Under the pieces are notes generated by a model that worked only from the letters and a program-made list of their open reading frames with translations, made no database searches and was not told the origin of the DNA. 64,000 nt of DNA, taken from contig JAFDWH010000008.1 in the NCBI GenBank assembly GCA_018268595.1, positions 1 to 64,000 of the forward strand. Reading direction: 5' to 3'. Every line of letters begins with the position of its first letter. Position 1 is the first letter of the stretch. Origin of the DNA: Actinomycetota bacterium (GTDB lineage Bacteria > Actinomycetota > Thermoleophilia > Solirubrobacterales > Solirubrobacteraceae). The position numbers and the translations under genes were made by a program. Below, piece by piece: positions 7,367 through 15,799 of the stretch.

Positions 7367-9081
7367 GGCTGCTGCCGACCGCGCCGCCGGCCGAGCTGCG
7401 CGAGTCGAACACCTCGCGCGTGCTGTTGCACGGCGACCGCGCCTACAAGGTCAAGAAGCCGGTGCGCTTCGCGTTCCTCGACCAGCGCGCGCCGGAGCGC
7501 CGCCGCGAGCTGTGCGACGACGAGCTGCGCCTCAACCGCGAGCTGGCGCCCGACCTCTACCTCGCGGTGCGCGCGCTCGTCCCGGCCGGCGACGACGGGC
7601 GCCTGCGGCTCGCGGACGCGGACGACCCGGCGGCCGTCGACTACGCCGTCGAGATGCGCCGCTTCGACGAGCACGCGACGCTCGCCGCCCACGCGCGCGC
7701 CGGCACGCTGACCGACGACCAGCTCGTCGCCGTCGCCGAGCGCGTCGCCGCCTTCCACGCAACCGCGCGCGTCGTCCCAGCCCCCGCCGGCCCGCCCCCC
7801 GCCGCCCCCGCCGGCCCGCCACCCGCCGCCCCCGCCGGCCCGCCACCCGCCGCCCCCGCCGGCCCGCCACCTGCCGCCCCCGCCGGCCCGCCACCCGCCG
7901 TACCCGTCGGCCCGGCCCTCGCCGCCGCGCTCGCGCGCCTCGACCGCAACGCCGAGCAGCTGCTCGCGCTGCTGGCCGCGCCGGCCGACCGCACCCGCGT
8001 CGCCGCCGGCTGGCGCTGCGCCGCCGCGTTCGCGACCGGCCGCGCCGACCAGCTTGCCGCGCGCGCCGCCGCCGGCCGCGTGCGGGAGCTGCACGGCGAC
8101 CTGCGCGCCGAGCACGTGCTGCCCGGCCCGCCCGTGCGGATCGTCGACCGCCTCGAGTTCGACCGCGCGCTGCGCGAGGTCGACACGGGCGACGAGGTCG
8201 CCTTCCTCGCGATGGACCTGACCGCGCTCGGCCGGCCCGACGCCGCCCGCCGCTTCGTCGCCGCCTACCGCGCCGCCGGCGGCGACCCGGGCGACGACGA
8301 GCTGGTCGCCTGGCACATGCTCCACCGCGCCCTCGTCCGCGCGAAGGTCGCGCTGCTGACCGGCCCCGCCACTCCGGCGCCCGACCCTCTTTCGCCGACC
8401 GCCGCCTTGCCCGCCGCAACAACCGCCGCCGCCTCACCCGCCACCACCGTCCCGCCGGCCGCGTACGCCCTCCTGGCGCTCGCCGAGCGCTGCGCCTGGC
8501 GGTTGCGCCTGCCGCCCGTGCTCGTCGTCTGCGGCCCGGCCGCGTCCGGCAAGAGCACGCTCGCCGCGGAGCTGGCGCGGCGCAGCGGCCGCCCCGCGAT
8601 CGCCGCCGACGTCGTGCGCAAGCGGCTCGCCGGGCTCGCGCCGACCGAGCGCGCCCGCCCGGAGCACTACACGCCCGAGATGAGCCGCCGCACCTACGGC
8701 GAGCTGGGCCTGCTCGCGGTCGCCGCCGCCCGTCGCGACGGCGCGATCGTCGATGCGACGTTCCGCCACCGCGCCGACCGTGACGCCTTCCGCGCCGCGC
8801 TCGCGACCGTCGCGGGAAGCCCCCGCACGGACGCTCCGGACGTCTGCTACGTCGAGTGCCTCGCTCCGCCGGCGGTGCTCGCCGCGCGCGCGGTCGGCCG
8901 CCTCGGCGACCCGCAGCGGATCTCCGACGCGACGGCACCGCTCGCGCTCGATCAGCAGCAGCGCTGGCAGCCGCTCGACGAGGTGCCGGCCGAGCGCCAC
9001 CACCGCCTGCGCACCGACCGCCCCGCGAGCGCCATCGCCGACGCGCTCGCCGCGGCGCTCGACGGTGCGCTCGCCTCCTGA
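7363..9081 (+). CDS. Aminoglycoside-phosphotransferase-like / AAA ATP-binding fusion
   Basis: A 572-residue two-domain protein. The N-terminal half resembles the APH/choline-kinase fold: YKVKKPVRF has the ATP-binding Lys, and HGDLRAEH starts at H244 (the catalytic-loop HGD, with His where Asn is usual), followed by IVDRLEFD. The C-terminal half is a P-loop small-molecule kinase-like domain with GPAASGKST (K397). Such fusions are common in actinobacteria and proteobacteria, but the substrate is not established. A Pro/Ala repeat tract sits in the first domain. The ATG overlaps the stop of the P-type ATPase, so the genes are probably coupled. Confidence 0.8.
   Translation: MRLLPTAPPAELRESNTSRVLLHGDRAYKVKKPVRFAFLDQRAPERRRELCDDELRLNRELAPDLYLAVRALVPAGDDGRLRLADADDPAAVDYAVEMRRFDEHATLAAHARAGTLTDDQLVAVAERVAAFHATARVVPAPAGPPPAAPAGPPPAAPAGPPPAAPAGPPPAAPAGPPPAVPVGPALAAALARLDRNAEQLLALLAAPADRTRVAAGWRCAAAFATGRADQLAARAAAGRVRELHGDLRAEHVLPGPPVRIVDRLEFDRALREVDTGDEVAFLAMDLTALGRPDAARRFVAAYRAAGGDPGDDELVAWHMLHRALVRAKVALLTGPATPAPDPLSPTAALPAATTAAASPATTVPPAAYALLALAERCAWRLRLPPVLVVCGPAASGKSTLAAELARRSGRPAIAADVVRKRLAGLAPTERARPEHYTPEMSRRTYGELGLLAVAAARRDGAIVDATFRHRADRDAFRAALATVAGSPRTDAPDVCYVECLAPPAVLAARAVGRLGDPQRISDATAPLALDQQQRWQPLDEVPAERHHRLRTDRPASAIADALAAALDGALAS
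7780..7917 (+). repeat. 24-bp in-frame tandem repeat (APAGPPPA)
   Basis: Five near-identical 24-bp copies (7780-7803, 7804-7827, 7828-7851, 7852-7875, 7876-7899) and a decayed sixth encode APAGPPPA. Copies differ at single bases, which suggests recent slippage or unequal crossing-over. It lies in the APH-like domain, where it must form an exposed loop. Confidence 0.9.
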
Positions 9082-9095
9082 CTCCCGGCGCGCTC

Positions 9096-9101
9096 TAGCC
9101 T
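9096..9101 (+). promoter_or_regulatory. -10-like box 8 nt before the phosphatase start
   Basis: TAGCCT lies 8 nt before the ATG at 9110, in the short gap after the kinase stop. No Shine-Dalgarno site is present, which fits a leaderless start. Confidence 0.4.
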
Positions 9102-9109
9102 TCGCCACG

Positions 9110-9601
9110 ATGCCCCGCCTCCTGTTCGTCTGCCTCGGCAACATCTGCCGCTCGCCCACCGCGGAGGCGGTGATGGCGCGGCTCGTCGCCGACGCGCGGC
9201 TGGAGCACGCGATCGAGGTCGACAGCGCCGGCACGGGCGCGTGGCACGTCGGCAGCCCGCCCGACGAGCGCGCGACCGCCGCCGCCGCGGCGCGCGGCGT
9301 CGCGATGCGCGGCACCGCCCGGCAGGTGCGCCGCGAGGACTTCGACGCGTTCGACCTGCTGGTCGCGATGGACGACGAGAACCACCGCAACCTGCGCGCG
9401 CTCGCGCCCGACGCCGAGGCCGCCGCGAAAGTCCGCCTGCTGCGCGAGTTCGACCCCGCTGCGGCCGGCGCCGGCAGCCTCGACGTGCCCGACCCCTACT
9501 ACGGCGGGGCGGACGGCTTCGACCGCGTCCTCGACCTCGTCGAGGCCGCCTGCGCCGGCCTGCTCGACGAGCTGCGCGCCGCCGTCCCGTCCCGCGACTG
9601 A
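9110..9601 (+). CDS. Low-molecular-weight protein-tyrosine phosphatase
   Basis: A 163-residue protein with the signature loop CLGNICRS (nucleophile C8, Arg14) right after the first strand, and the general-acid loop DPYYGG with D128. Length and layout match the family, which dephosphorylates protein tyrosine (some relatives act on arsenate). Cytosolic. The start codon gives the canonical MPRLLFVCLGN N-terminus. The next gene begins 2 bases after its stop. Confidence 0.93.
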   Translation: MPRLLFVCLGNICRSPTAEAVMARLVADARLEHAIEVDSAGTGAWHVGSPPDERATAAAAARGVAMRGTARQVRREDFDAFDLLVAMDDENHRNLRALAPDAEAAAKVRLLREFDPAAAGAGSLDVPDPYYGGADGFDRVLDLVEAACAGLLDELRAAVPSRD

Positions 9602-9603
9602 GC

Positions 9604-10542
9604 GTGCAGGCGCCGCTCGCCGCCGCCCTCGCCACGGCGCTCGGCCGCCCCGTCGCCCGCCTCGACCCGGTCGCCGGCGGCGACCTCAACGACGCCTACG
9701 CCGCCACGCTCGCCGACGGCGCGCGCGTGTTCGTCAAGACGAGCGCCGACCGGGCCGCGGCCGGGTCGTTCGCTGCCGAGGCGGAGGGCCTGCGCTGGCT
9801 CGCCGAGCCCGCCGCACTGCCCGTCCCCGCCGTCCTCGCACTCGCCGACCCGCCTCCCGCCGAGCCCGCCCCACTCGCCGATCCGCCTCCCGCCGAGCCC
9901 GCCGCACTCGCCGCGTCCGACCCCACGCCCCGCTTCCTCGCGCTCCGCTGGATCGACGCCGGTCCCTCCACGCCGGCCGGCGACGAGGCGCTCGGCCGCG
10001 GCCTCGCCGCCCTCCACGCTGCCGGCGCGCCCGCCTTCGGCGGCCCCGCCGACACGCTCCGCATCGGCCCGCTCACGCTGCCCAACGCGCCGGCGCCGGA
10101 CTGGGCGTCCTTCTACGCGACCCGCCGCCTCGAGCCGCTCGCCCGCCGCGCGCACCACCGCGGTGCGCTGCCGCCCGAGGCACCGGCCCTGCTCGACCGC
10201 CTGATCGCGCGCCTCCCGCAGCTCGCCGGGCCGCCCGAGCCGCCCGCGCGCGTCCACGGCGACCTGTGGTCCGGCAACGTCCTGACCGACCGCGACGGCC
10301 GGCCCTGGCTGATCGATCCCGCCGCGCACGGCGGCCACCGCGAGCTCGACCTCGCGATGCTGCGCCTGTTCGGCGGTCCCTCCGAGCGCTGCTTCGAGGC
10401 CTACGACGAAGTCGCGCCGCTTGCCCCGGGCGCCTCCGAGCGCGTCGCCCTCTGGCAGCTCGCCCCGCTGTTGCTGCACGCCGTCCTCTTCGGATCGAGC
10501 TGGGGCGCCCGCGCGACGGACGTCCTGCGCCGTTATGCCTAG
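9604..10542 (+). CDS. Fructosamine-kinase-family protein
   Basis: A 312-residue kinase-fold protein: GGDLNDAY near 25-32, VFVKT with the ATP-binding Lys, HGDLWSGN at 218-225 (catalytic Asp 220) and LIDPAAHGG near 236, all typical of the fructosamine kinase / ketosamine-3-kinase family. Members phosphorylate sugar adducts on amines, starting deglycation. GTG at 9604 is the only start giving the canonical N-terminus, 2 bases after the phosphatase stop. Bacterial members are often encoded next to a low-molecular-weight phosphatase, so the pair may act together (inferred). A duplicated Pro-rich segment is inserted near residues 80-101. Confidence 0.85.
   Translation: MQAPLAAALATALGRPVARLDPVAGGDLNDAYAATLADGARVFVKTSADRAAAGSFAAEAEGLRWLAEPAALPVPAVLALADPPPAEPAPLADPPPAEPAALAASDPTPRFLALRWIDAGPSTPAGDEALGRGLAALHAAGAPAFGGPADTLRIGPLTLPNAPAPDWASFYATRRLEPLARRAHHRGALPPEAPALLDRLIARLPQLAGPPEPPARVHGDLWSGNVLTDRDGRPWLIDPAAHGGHRELDLAMLRLFGGPSERCFEAYDEVAPLAPGASERVALWQLAPLLLHAVLFGSSWGARATDVLRRYA
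9841..9906 (+). repeat. 33-bp in-frame duplication (LADPPPAEPA)
   Basis: Two 33-bp copies (9841-9873 and 9874-9906) differ at only three or so bases and encode LADPPPAEPA plus P or A. They form a Pro-rich insertion in the N-lobe of the kinase. Confidence 0.85.
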
Positions 10543-11813
10543 GAGCGCACCAGCGCCGGCCCGCCCGGCGCCTCCGCCGGGGCCGGGCCGCCGGGCAGCG
10601 CGGCGCGCACCTGGTAGATCCCGGTGAAGCCGGACAGGAAGCCGTTGCGCGCCGCGCGCAGGTACAGCCGCCACACGCGGATGCGCTCCTCGCCGGCGAG
10701 CCGCGTCGCCTCCTCGAGGTGCTCGTCGAGTCGCTCGGCCCAGTGCCGCAGCGTCTCCGCGTAGTCCGCTCCGAAGCCCTCGACGTGCTGCGTCACGAAG
10801 CCGGCGCGCTCGAGTGCCAGCAGCACCCGCGAGAGATGCAGCGGCTCGGCGTCGGGGAACACGTAGCGCTCGGAGAAGTCGCCCGCGTCCGGGTCGCTGT
10901 GGCGCTGGCGCGTGATGCCGTGGTTGAGCAGCCGCCCGCCCGGCTTCAGCAGCTCCGCGAGCCGCGCCGCGTACGCGTCGATCTGCACGTCGCCGACGTG
11001 CTCGACCATCCCGATCGAGGCGATCGCGTCGAACGGCTCGGTCTCCAGCTCGCGGTAGTCGGCCAGGCGGATGTCGACCTGCTCCGTCAGCCCGGCGGCC
11101 TCCACCCGCGCTCTCGCGAGCGACGCCTGCGCGGGCGAGAGCGTGATCCCGGTCACGTGCACGTCGTGCTTCGCCGCCGCGTGCAGCGCGAACGCGCCCC
11201 AGCCGCAGCCGACGTCGAGCACGCGCTCGCCGGCGCGGAGCCCGAGCTTCGCGCACACCAGCTCCAGCTTCGCCTCCTGTGCCTCCTCCAGCGTCTGCGC
11301 GCCGGAGCGCGCCCACACGCCGCACGAGTACGTCAGCGTCGGCCCGAGGAAGAGGCGGAAGAAGTCGTTCGAGACGTCGTAGTGGTGGCGCACCGCGCGC
11401 GCGTCGCGCTCGCGCGAGTGGCGCGTGCCGCGCGGCACAAGCTCCGACGCGGGCGGTCGCGGCGGCCGCGTCAGGCCCGCCGCGGCGATGGCGGCGAGCA
11501 GCAGGCGCACGCGGTCGCGCCCGTCGATCGGCGGCGGCTGCCACGTGTCGAGCAGCCGCATGACGGCGTCGATGTCGTCGACCGCCAGCTCGCCGCTCAC
11601 GTACGCGCGACCCAGCCCGAGCTGCCCGGGCGCGCGCAGCGCGTGCGCGATGGCGCGGGGCGAGCGCACGGTGAAGGTGGGAGCCGCGCCGGCGCCGTTC
11701 CCGTCGTCCGTCGCCGGCAGCTCGCTGCCGTCCCAGAAGCCCACCGCGAACGGCCGCGCCGGCAGCAGCCGGGCGACCTCCCTGCGCAGCGGACCGGTGA
11801 CCGCGAGCCCCAT
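10539..11813 (-). CDS. Cyclopropane-fatty-acid-synthase-like methyltransferase
   Basis: A 424-residue protein of the CFA synthase/mycolic acid methyltransferase family: [10 protein letters not shown] at 143-152, TYSCG at 161-165 and the SAM-binding VLDVGCGWG at 198-206. These enzymes transfer a methylene or methyl group from SAM to unsaturated acyl chains of membrane lipids. Length is close to E. coli Cfa. It converges on the fructosamine-kinase gene; the two stop codons share one CTAG at 10539-10542. The minus-strand ATG has a -10-like box 8 nt upstream and no Shine-Dalgarno site. Confidence 0.9.
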   Translation of the reverse strand: MGLAVTGPLRREVARLLPARPFAVGFWDGSELPATDDGNGAGAAPTFTVRSPRAIAHALRAPGQLGLGRAYVSGELAVDDIDAVMRLLDTWQPPPIDGRDRVRLLLAAIAAAGLTRPPRPPASELVPRGTRHSRERDARAVRHHYDVSNDFFRLFLGPTLTYSCGVWARSGAQTLEEAQEAKLELVCAKLGLRAGERVLDVGCGWGAFALHAAAKHDVHVTGITLSPAQASLARARVEAAGLTEQVDIRLADYRELETEPFDAIASIGMVEHVGDVQIDAYAARLAELLKPGGRLLNHGITRQRHSDPDAGDFSERYVFPDAEPLHLSRVLLALERAGFVTQHVEGFGADYAETLRHWAERLDEHLEEATRLAGEERIRVWRLYLRAARNGFLSGFTGIYQVRAALPGGPAPAEAPGGPALVRS

Positions 11814-11821
11814 CGGCCGGC

Positions 11822-11827
11822 ACCCTA
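11822..11827 (-). promoter_or_regulatory. -10-like box 8 nt before the CFA-synthase-like start
   Basis: Minus-strand TAGGGT is 8 nt upstream of the ATG at 11813, consistent with a leaderless transcript. Confidence 0.4.
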
Positions 11828-11902
11828 GCGCGACGAAACGGCGTTCGCCCTCCGGTCATCGCAGGCGACGTCCCACCGGCCCGCCGGCCACTCGTTCCAC
11901 GC

Positions 11903-11908
11903 TACACT
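11903..11908 (+). promoter_or_regulatory. Possible -10 box for the rpmG-secE-nusG operon
   Basis: TACACT lies in the 176-bp spacer (11814-11989) between the divergent methyltransferase gene and rpmG. No good -35 is seen, and the leader would be about 80 nt. Nothing else is evident in the spacer. Confidence 0.3.
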
Positions 11909-11989
11909 GCGTGGCTCGCGCCGGCTGGCGGTCCGTTGTCTGTCCGCCACCGGTCGCGGTCACGTGCCCATACCGACCTTGGAACGCCC

Positions 11990-12154
11990 ATGGCCCGCGG
12001 AGACGTCCGGATCGCAGTCACGCTCGCGTGCGAAGACTGCAAGCGACGCAACTACCAGACGAACAAGAGCAAGCGCAACGATCCCGAGCGGATCCAGCTG
12101 CGCAAGTACTGCCGCTGGTGCAAGACGCACACGGCGCACCGGGAGACGCGCTAG
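11990..12154 (+). CDS. rpmG: 50S ribosomal protein L33
   Basis: A 54-residue basic protein with two Cys pairs (CEDC and CRWC), the zinc-binding C+ form of L33. It belongs to the large subunit near the E site. The ATG gives [17 protein letters not shown], the standard N-terminus. It is first in the rpmG-secE-nusG order usual in actinobacteria; no tRNA-Trp gene intervenes before secE, which starts 15 bases later. Confidence 0.95.
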   Translation: MARGDVRIAVTLACEDCKRRNYQTNKSKRNDPERIQLRKYCRWCKTHTAHRETR

Positions 12155-12169
12155 CGCGAACCCGAAGCC

Positions 12170-12793
12170 ATGGCCCGCGACCGCAGACGAGCGAAGCAGC
12201 GCCGTGACCGCCAGGCCCGTGCGGCCGGCGGCGCGCAGCAACGCCATCCCGACGGCGCGGCGCCGATGCCCGAGGCGCCCCACGACGCGGAGCACGTCCA
12301 CGACCACGAGCCGGCCGAGCTGGCGAGCGGCGACCGCGACCTGATCGAGGCGCAGCTCGAGCTCGCGCGCCCGGAGCTGACGGACGCCGCTTCCACGAAC
12401 GTCCCCGACGTCGTCGACGACCCGGTCGACCTGCCCGAGCTGGCCGACGAGGAGCAGTTCGAGGAGCTCGAGGACCGCGTCGACGAGGCCGAGGAGCGTT
12501 TCGAGGAAGGCGAGCCCTACGACGAAGGCGCTCCGGGCGGCGAAGGCGCCGTGGCGGTCCGCAGCCGCCGCCGCGCGGGCGGGCGGGCGGCTTCGGAGAA
12601 GGAGCCGCGCGAGGGCAATCGCCTCGTCACGTTCCTGCGAGGAAGCTGGCGCGAGCTTCAGCGAGTACAGTGGCCGGATCGTCGGCAGGTCGGCCAGGCC
12701 ACAGCGGTCGTCATAGGCTTCGTGATCGTCGCCGGCGCGTTCCTCGGCCTGGCGGACTTCGTCGCCGGCAAGATCGTCGAACTCATCATCTAG
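12170..12793 (+). CDS. secE: Preprotein translocase subunit SecE with long N-terminal extension
   Basis: A 207-residue protein. The SecE core is the last ~53 residues (about 155-207): the amphipathic FLRGSWRELQRVQWPDRR followed by one membrane helix. SecE clamps SecY in the protein-export channel. Residues 1-154 form an unusual hydrophilic extension: Arg/Ala-rich at the start, then strongly acidic (Asp/Glu-rich about 45-125), then basic again. Most SecE proteins are 60-130 residues, so this is near the upper end. The extension would lie in the cytosol. Start supported by its position 15 bases after rpmG. Confidence 0.93.
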   Translation: MARDRRRAKQRRDRQARAAGGAQQRHPDGAAPMPEAPHDAEHVHDHEPAELASGDRDLIEAQLELARPELTDAASTNVPDVVDDPVDLPELADEEQFEELEDRVDEAEERFEEGEPYDEGAPGGEGAVAVRSRRRAGGRAASEKEPREGNRLVTFLRGSWRELQRVQWPDRRQVGQATAVVIGFVIVAGAFLGLADFVAGKIVELII

Positions 12794-12836
12794 AGCAGGC
12801 TTCGTCCCGCGCCCGACCCCGAAGGATTCCCCCGCA

Positions 12837-13358
12837 ATGTTCCGCTGGTACGTCGTCAACACCTACTCCGGTCACGAGAACAAGGTGAAGCACAACCTCG
12901 AGCACCGCGTCGTCTCGCTCGGTCAGAAGCGAGCGGTGCGTCAGGTGGTGGTGCCCACCGAGACCGTCTCGGAGATGAAGGACAACCAGAAGGTCGTGAC
13001 GGAGAAGCGCACGATGCCCGGCTACGTGCTCGTGAACATGGACCTCAACGAGGACTCGTGGGCGCTCGTGAAGGGGACGCCGGGCGTCACCGGGTTCGTC
13101 GGCGCGTCGAACGAGCCGGTCCCGCTGACGCAGGCCGAGGTCGACCGGCTGCTCCACCGCGAGACGGCGGAGCGCCCGCGCACGCGTGCGCAGTTCTCGA
13201 TCGGGGAGTCCGTCAAGGTCGTCTCCGGCCCGCTGTCCGACTTCTCCGGGGAGATCTCGGAGATCAACGAGGACGGCGCGCGCCTCAAGGTGCTGGTATC
13301 AATCTTCGGCCGCGAGACCCCCGTCGAGGTCGGCTTCGACCAGGTGAAGAAGATCTGA
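12837..13358 (+). CDS. nusG: Transcription termination/antitermination factor NusG
   Basis: A 173-residue protein with the NGN domain ([17 protein letters not shown] at the start, MPGYVLVNM in the middle) and a C-terminal KOW domain ([17 protein letters not shown], about residues 121-170). It binds RNA polymerase and couples it to ribosomes through S10. It is at the short end because the acidic N-terminal extension of many actinobacterial NusG proteins is missing. AAGGA about 10 nt upstream acts as ribosome binding site. One base separates it from rplK. Confidence 0.96.
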   Translation: MFRWYVVNTYSGHENKVKHNLEHRVVSLGQKRAVRQVVVPTETVSEMKDNQKVVTEKRTMPGYVLVNMDLNEDSWALVKGTPGVTGFVGASNEPVPLTQAEVDRLLHRETAERPRTRAQFSIGESVKVVSGPLSDFSGEISEINEDGARLKVLVSIFGRETPVEVGFDQVKKI

Positions 13359-13359
13359 A

Positions 13360-13785
13360 ATGGCCAAGAAGGTTCTGACAGTCATCAAGCTCCAGGCTCC
13401 CGCCGGTCAGGCGAGCCCGGCCCCGCCGGTCGGTCCCGCCCTGGGTCAGCACGGCGTGAACATCATGGAGTTCGTCAAGGCGTTCAACGCCCAGACGGCC
13501 TCGCAGCAGGGCACCGTCGTGCCGGTCGAGATCACGGTCTTCGAGGACCGCTCGTTCACGTTCATCACCAAGAGCCCGCCGGCCGCCGTGCTGATCAAGA
13601 AGACGCTCGGCCTCGACAAGGGCTCCGCCGAGCCGAACCGCACGAAGGTCGCGAAGATCACGCAGGCGCAGCTGCGCGAGATCGCGCAGACGAAGCTCGA
13701 GGACCTGAGCGCCCACGACCTCGACGAGGCGGCGAAGATCATCGCGGGCACGGCCCGCTCGATGGGCGTGGAGGTGGCTGACTGA
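13360..13785 (+). CDS. rplK: 50S ribosomal protein L11
   Basis: A 141-residue L11 of canonical length. The N-terminal domain holds the Pro-rich loop ([19 protein letters not shown]) and the C-terminal rRNA-binding domain contains [10 protein letters not shown]. It forms the stalk base where EF-G and thiopeptides act. TGATG overlap with rplA indicates coupling. Confidence 0.97.
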   Translation: MAKKVLTVIKLQAPAGQASPAPPVGPALGQHGVNIMEFVKAFNAQTASQQGTVVPVEITVFEDRSFTFITKSPPAAVLIKKTLGLDKGSAEPNRTKVAKITQAQLREIAQTKLEDLSAHDLDEAAKIIAGTARSMGVEVAD

Positions 13786-14507
13786 TGGCTAAGCACGGCA
13801 AGGCCCACGTCGAGGCGCGCCAGCGCTACGACCGCGAACACGAGTACGCGCCCGCCGAGGCGATCGCGCTCGTCAAGCAGCTCAAGCACGGCAAGTTCGA
13901 CGAGTCGGTCGAGGTCCACATCCGCACCGGCCTGAACGTCCGCCACGCGGACGAGCAGCTGCGCGGCACGATCGCGCTCCCGCACGGCCTCGGCAAGAAC
14001 GTCAAGGTGGCCGTCTTCGCGCAGGGCGACAAGCAGCAGGAGGCGATCGACGCCGGCGCCGACCACGTCGGCGCGGAGGACCTCGCGAGACAGATCGAGG
14101 AGGGCTTCGACGACTTCGACGTCGCGATCGCCACGCCGGACCTGATGCCGGTCGTCGGCCGCCTCGGCCGCATCCTCGGCCCCTCGGGCAAGATGCCGAA
14201 CCCGAAGGTCGGCACGGTCACGATGGACGTCCGCAAGGCCGTCGAGGAGTCGAAGGCCGGCAAGGTCGAGTACCGCACCGACCGCACCGCGATCGTCCAC
14301 CTCGTGATCGGCAAGTCGAGCTTCGACGAGCAGCGCCTGTTGGAGAACTACGCGGCGGTGGTCGAGGAGATCGTCCGCGCCAAGCCGTCCGCGGCGAAGG
14401 GCAAGTACATCCACTCGATCACGCTCGCCTCGACGATGGGGCCGGGCGTCAAGGTCGATCCGGCGCGCACGCGCGACATCGTGGAGGAGGCGCCGCTCGC
14501 GGCGTAG
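13785..14507 (+). CDS. rplA: 50S ribosomal protein L1
   Basis: A 240-residue L1 of normal length. It includes the conserved GRLGRILGPSGKMPNPK stretch near residues 125-141 and KAGKVEYRTDR. L1 forms the mobile stalk near the E site and in many bacteria represses the L11-L1 mRNA. The start overlaps the rplK stop (TGATG). It is followed by the leader before rplJ. Confidence 0.97.
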   Translation: MAKHGKAHVEARQRYDREHEYAPAEAIALVKQLKHGKFDESVEVHIRTGLNVRHADEQLRGTIALPHGLGKNVKVAVFAQGDKQQEAIDAGADHVGAEDLARQIEEGFDDFDVAIATPDLMPVVGRLGRILGPSGKMPNPKVGTVTMDVRKAVEESKAGKVEYRTDRTAIVHLVIGKSSFDEQRLLENYAAVVEEIVRAKPSAAKGKYIHSITLASTMGPGVKVDPARTRDIVEEAPLAA

Positions 14508-14664
14508 CCTCGTCTGAAAGAGCGCCCTGCCCGAGACCCCCGGCGGTTCGTAAGTCCGGGGCAGGCGGTGCCTCGAAGGTCTGGCCGGCGGACTCCGCCG
14601 CCCGCTCCCTCGACGCCCGCCATGTGCGGGCGCTCCTCGTTTCGAGAGAGAGCGAACCAAGACC
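14508..14664 (+). ncRNA. Putative L10-type ribosomal protein leader with attenuator
   Basis: This 157-nt spacer holds a long hairpin whose base pairs CCTGCC (14526-14531) with GGCAGG (14560-14565), with GAGAC on the 5' side as expected for the kink-turn bound by L10(L12)4. Downstream, CGCCCGC (14614-14620) and GCGGGCG (14626-14632) form a 7-bp hairpin with loop CATGT, followed by CTCCTCGTTT, which resembles an attenuator. Known: L10 leaders control rplJ-rplL in many bacteria. Inferred: that this is one. A covariance-model search would settle it. Confidence 0.6.
14614..14640 (+). terminator. Attenuator-like hairpin before rplJ
   Basis: A 7-bp perfect stem (14614-14620 with 14626-14632) is followed by a modest T-rich tail, ending 25 nt before rplJ. 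It would reduce read-through from rplA into rplJ unless the L10 leader is in the permissive form. Confidence 0.5.
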
Positions 14665-15345
14665 ATGAACAGAGACGAGAAGGCCGCGGTCGTCGATCGC
14701 ATCGCCGGGGAGCTGGAGTCCTCCCAGGCGGTCTTCGCGGTCGACTATCGCGGGATCACGGTCAGCCAGGTCGCCGACCTGCGCGCGAAGCTGCGCGCGG
14801 TGGACGCGACCTTCGCGGTCGTGAAGAACTCGCTGACCGAGCGCGCCGCCGACAAGGCGGGCGCCGAGGCGCTGAAGGCGAGCCTCGAGGGCCCGACCGC
14901 GCTGACGTTCGTGCGCGGCGACGCCGCCGCGGCGGCGAAGGCGCTCAGCGACGCGCAGAGAGCGACCGACGTGCTGGCCTTCAAGGGCGGCCTGATGGAC
15001 GGCAAGGCCGTCTCGCCGGAGGACATCGGGGCGATAGCGAAGCTGCCGTCGCGCGAGGTGCTCTACGCGCAGCTCGTCGGCACCGTCGCGGCGCCGCTCA
15101 ACGGACTCGCGCGGACGCTGAACGCGCTGATCTCCGGCATCGCGGTCCAGCTCGGCCAGATCCGCGACCAGGGCCTCGTCGGCGGCAGCGCCGCGCCGGC
15201 GGCTGAGCCCGAGCCCGCCCCCGAGCCGGAGGCCGAGGCCGCCGCGCCCGCGGAGGTCGAGGCCACCACTGACACTGACACCACTGAGAACCAGACGGAC
15301 GCCGCGGCGGAAGCCGGCGACGCTTCCGACGCGAAGGAGGACTAG
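14665..15345 (+). CDS. rplJ: 50S ribosomal protein L10 with long acidic tail
   Basis: A 226-residue L10. The N-terminal globular domain (VDYRGITVSQVADLR) and the helix that holds L7/L12 dimers (PLNGLARTLNALISG, about 149-163) are followed by a ~50-residue tail of Ala, Glu, Pro and Thr absent from most L10 proteins (165-175 residues). The tail has Thr-Asp repeats and ends SDAKED. Purine-rich GAGAGAGAG upstream provides the ribosome binding site. rplL follows after 3 bases. Confidence 0.95.
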   Translation: MNRDEKAAVVDRIAGELESSQAVFAVDYRGITVSQVADLRAKLRAVDATFAVVKNSLTERAADKAGAEALKASLEGPTALTFVRGDAAAAAKALSDAQRATDVLAFKGGLMDGKAVSPEDIGAIAKLPSREVLYAQLVGTVAAPLNGLARTLNALISGIAVQLGQIRDQGLVGGSAAPAAEPEPAPEPEAEAAAPAEVEATTDTDTTENQTDAAAEAGDASDAKED

Positions 15346-15348
15346 ACC

Positions 15349-15738
15349 ATGGCGACCACTCAGGAGTGGATCGACGAGCTGAAGGGCATCTCGGTGCTCG
15401 AGCTGGCCGAGCGCATCAGAGCGCTCGAGGAGGAGTTCGGCGTGTCCGCGGCGGCCGTCGCCGCGGCGGCCCCGGCGGCCGGCGGCGGCGCGGCCGGTGG
15501 CGACAACGGCGGCGGGGACGATGAGTCCTCGACGGTCGACGTCGTCCTCACCGGCGCCGGCGACAAGAAGATCCAGGTCATCAAGGTCGTGCGCGCCGCG
15601 ACCGGTCTCGGCCTCAAGGAGGCCAAGGCGCTCGTCGACGAGGCCCCCAAGCCGGTCAAGGAGGGCATCGAGCGCGACGAGGCCGACAAGCTCAAGGCCG
15701 AGCTCGAGGAGGCCGGCGCCACCGTCGAGCTCAAGTAG
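15349..15738 (+). CDS. rplL: 50S ribosomal protein L7/L12
   Basis: A 129-residue L7/L12: an N-terminal dimerisation helix, a flexible Ala/Gly hinge (about 44-60) and a C-terminal factor-binding domain ([20 protein letters not shown]). Several copies bind L10 and recruit EF-G and EF-Tu. Length is normal. An intrinsic terminator follows directly. Confidence 0.97.
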   Translation: MATTQEWIDELKGISVLELAERIRALEEEFGVSAAAVAAAAPAAGGGAAGGDNGGGDDESSTVDVVLTGAGDKKIQVIKVVRAATGLGLKEAKALVDEAPKPVKEGIERDEADKLKAELEEAGATVELK

Positions 15739-15760
15739 CCGACCCGCGTCACCGCTTCAC

Positions 15761-15799
15761 CGAAGGGCCGGCCGCAGCGCCGGCCCTTCGTCGTTCTCG
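15761..15799 (+). terminator. Intrinsic terminator after rplL
   Basis: GAAGGGCCGGC (15762-15772) pairs with GCCGGCCCTTC (15779-15789) around a 6-nt loop, an 11-bp stem. The tail continues GTCGTTCTCG. The 13-nt TTCGTCGTTCTCG here is identical to the tail of the hairpin after rpsG (30803-30815). Confidence 0.8.

Noticed and set aside
7780-7917. CRISPR array
   Set aside because: The 24-bp repeats are back to back without spacers and stay in frame in a coding region.
7532-8938. Arg-rich minus-strand frame opposite the APH/AAA gene
   Set aside because: Extreme Arg content with no domain; shadow of the plus-strand gene.
12155-12169. tRNA-Trp between rpmG and secE, as in some bacteria
   Set aside because: The gap is only 15 bases.
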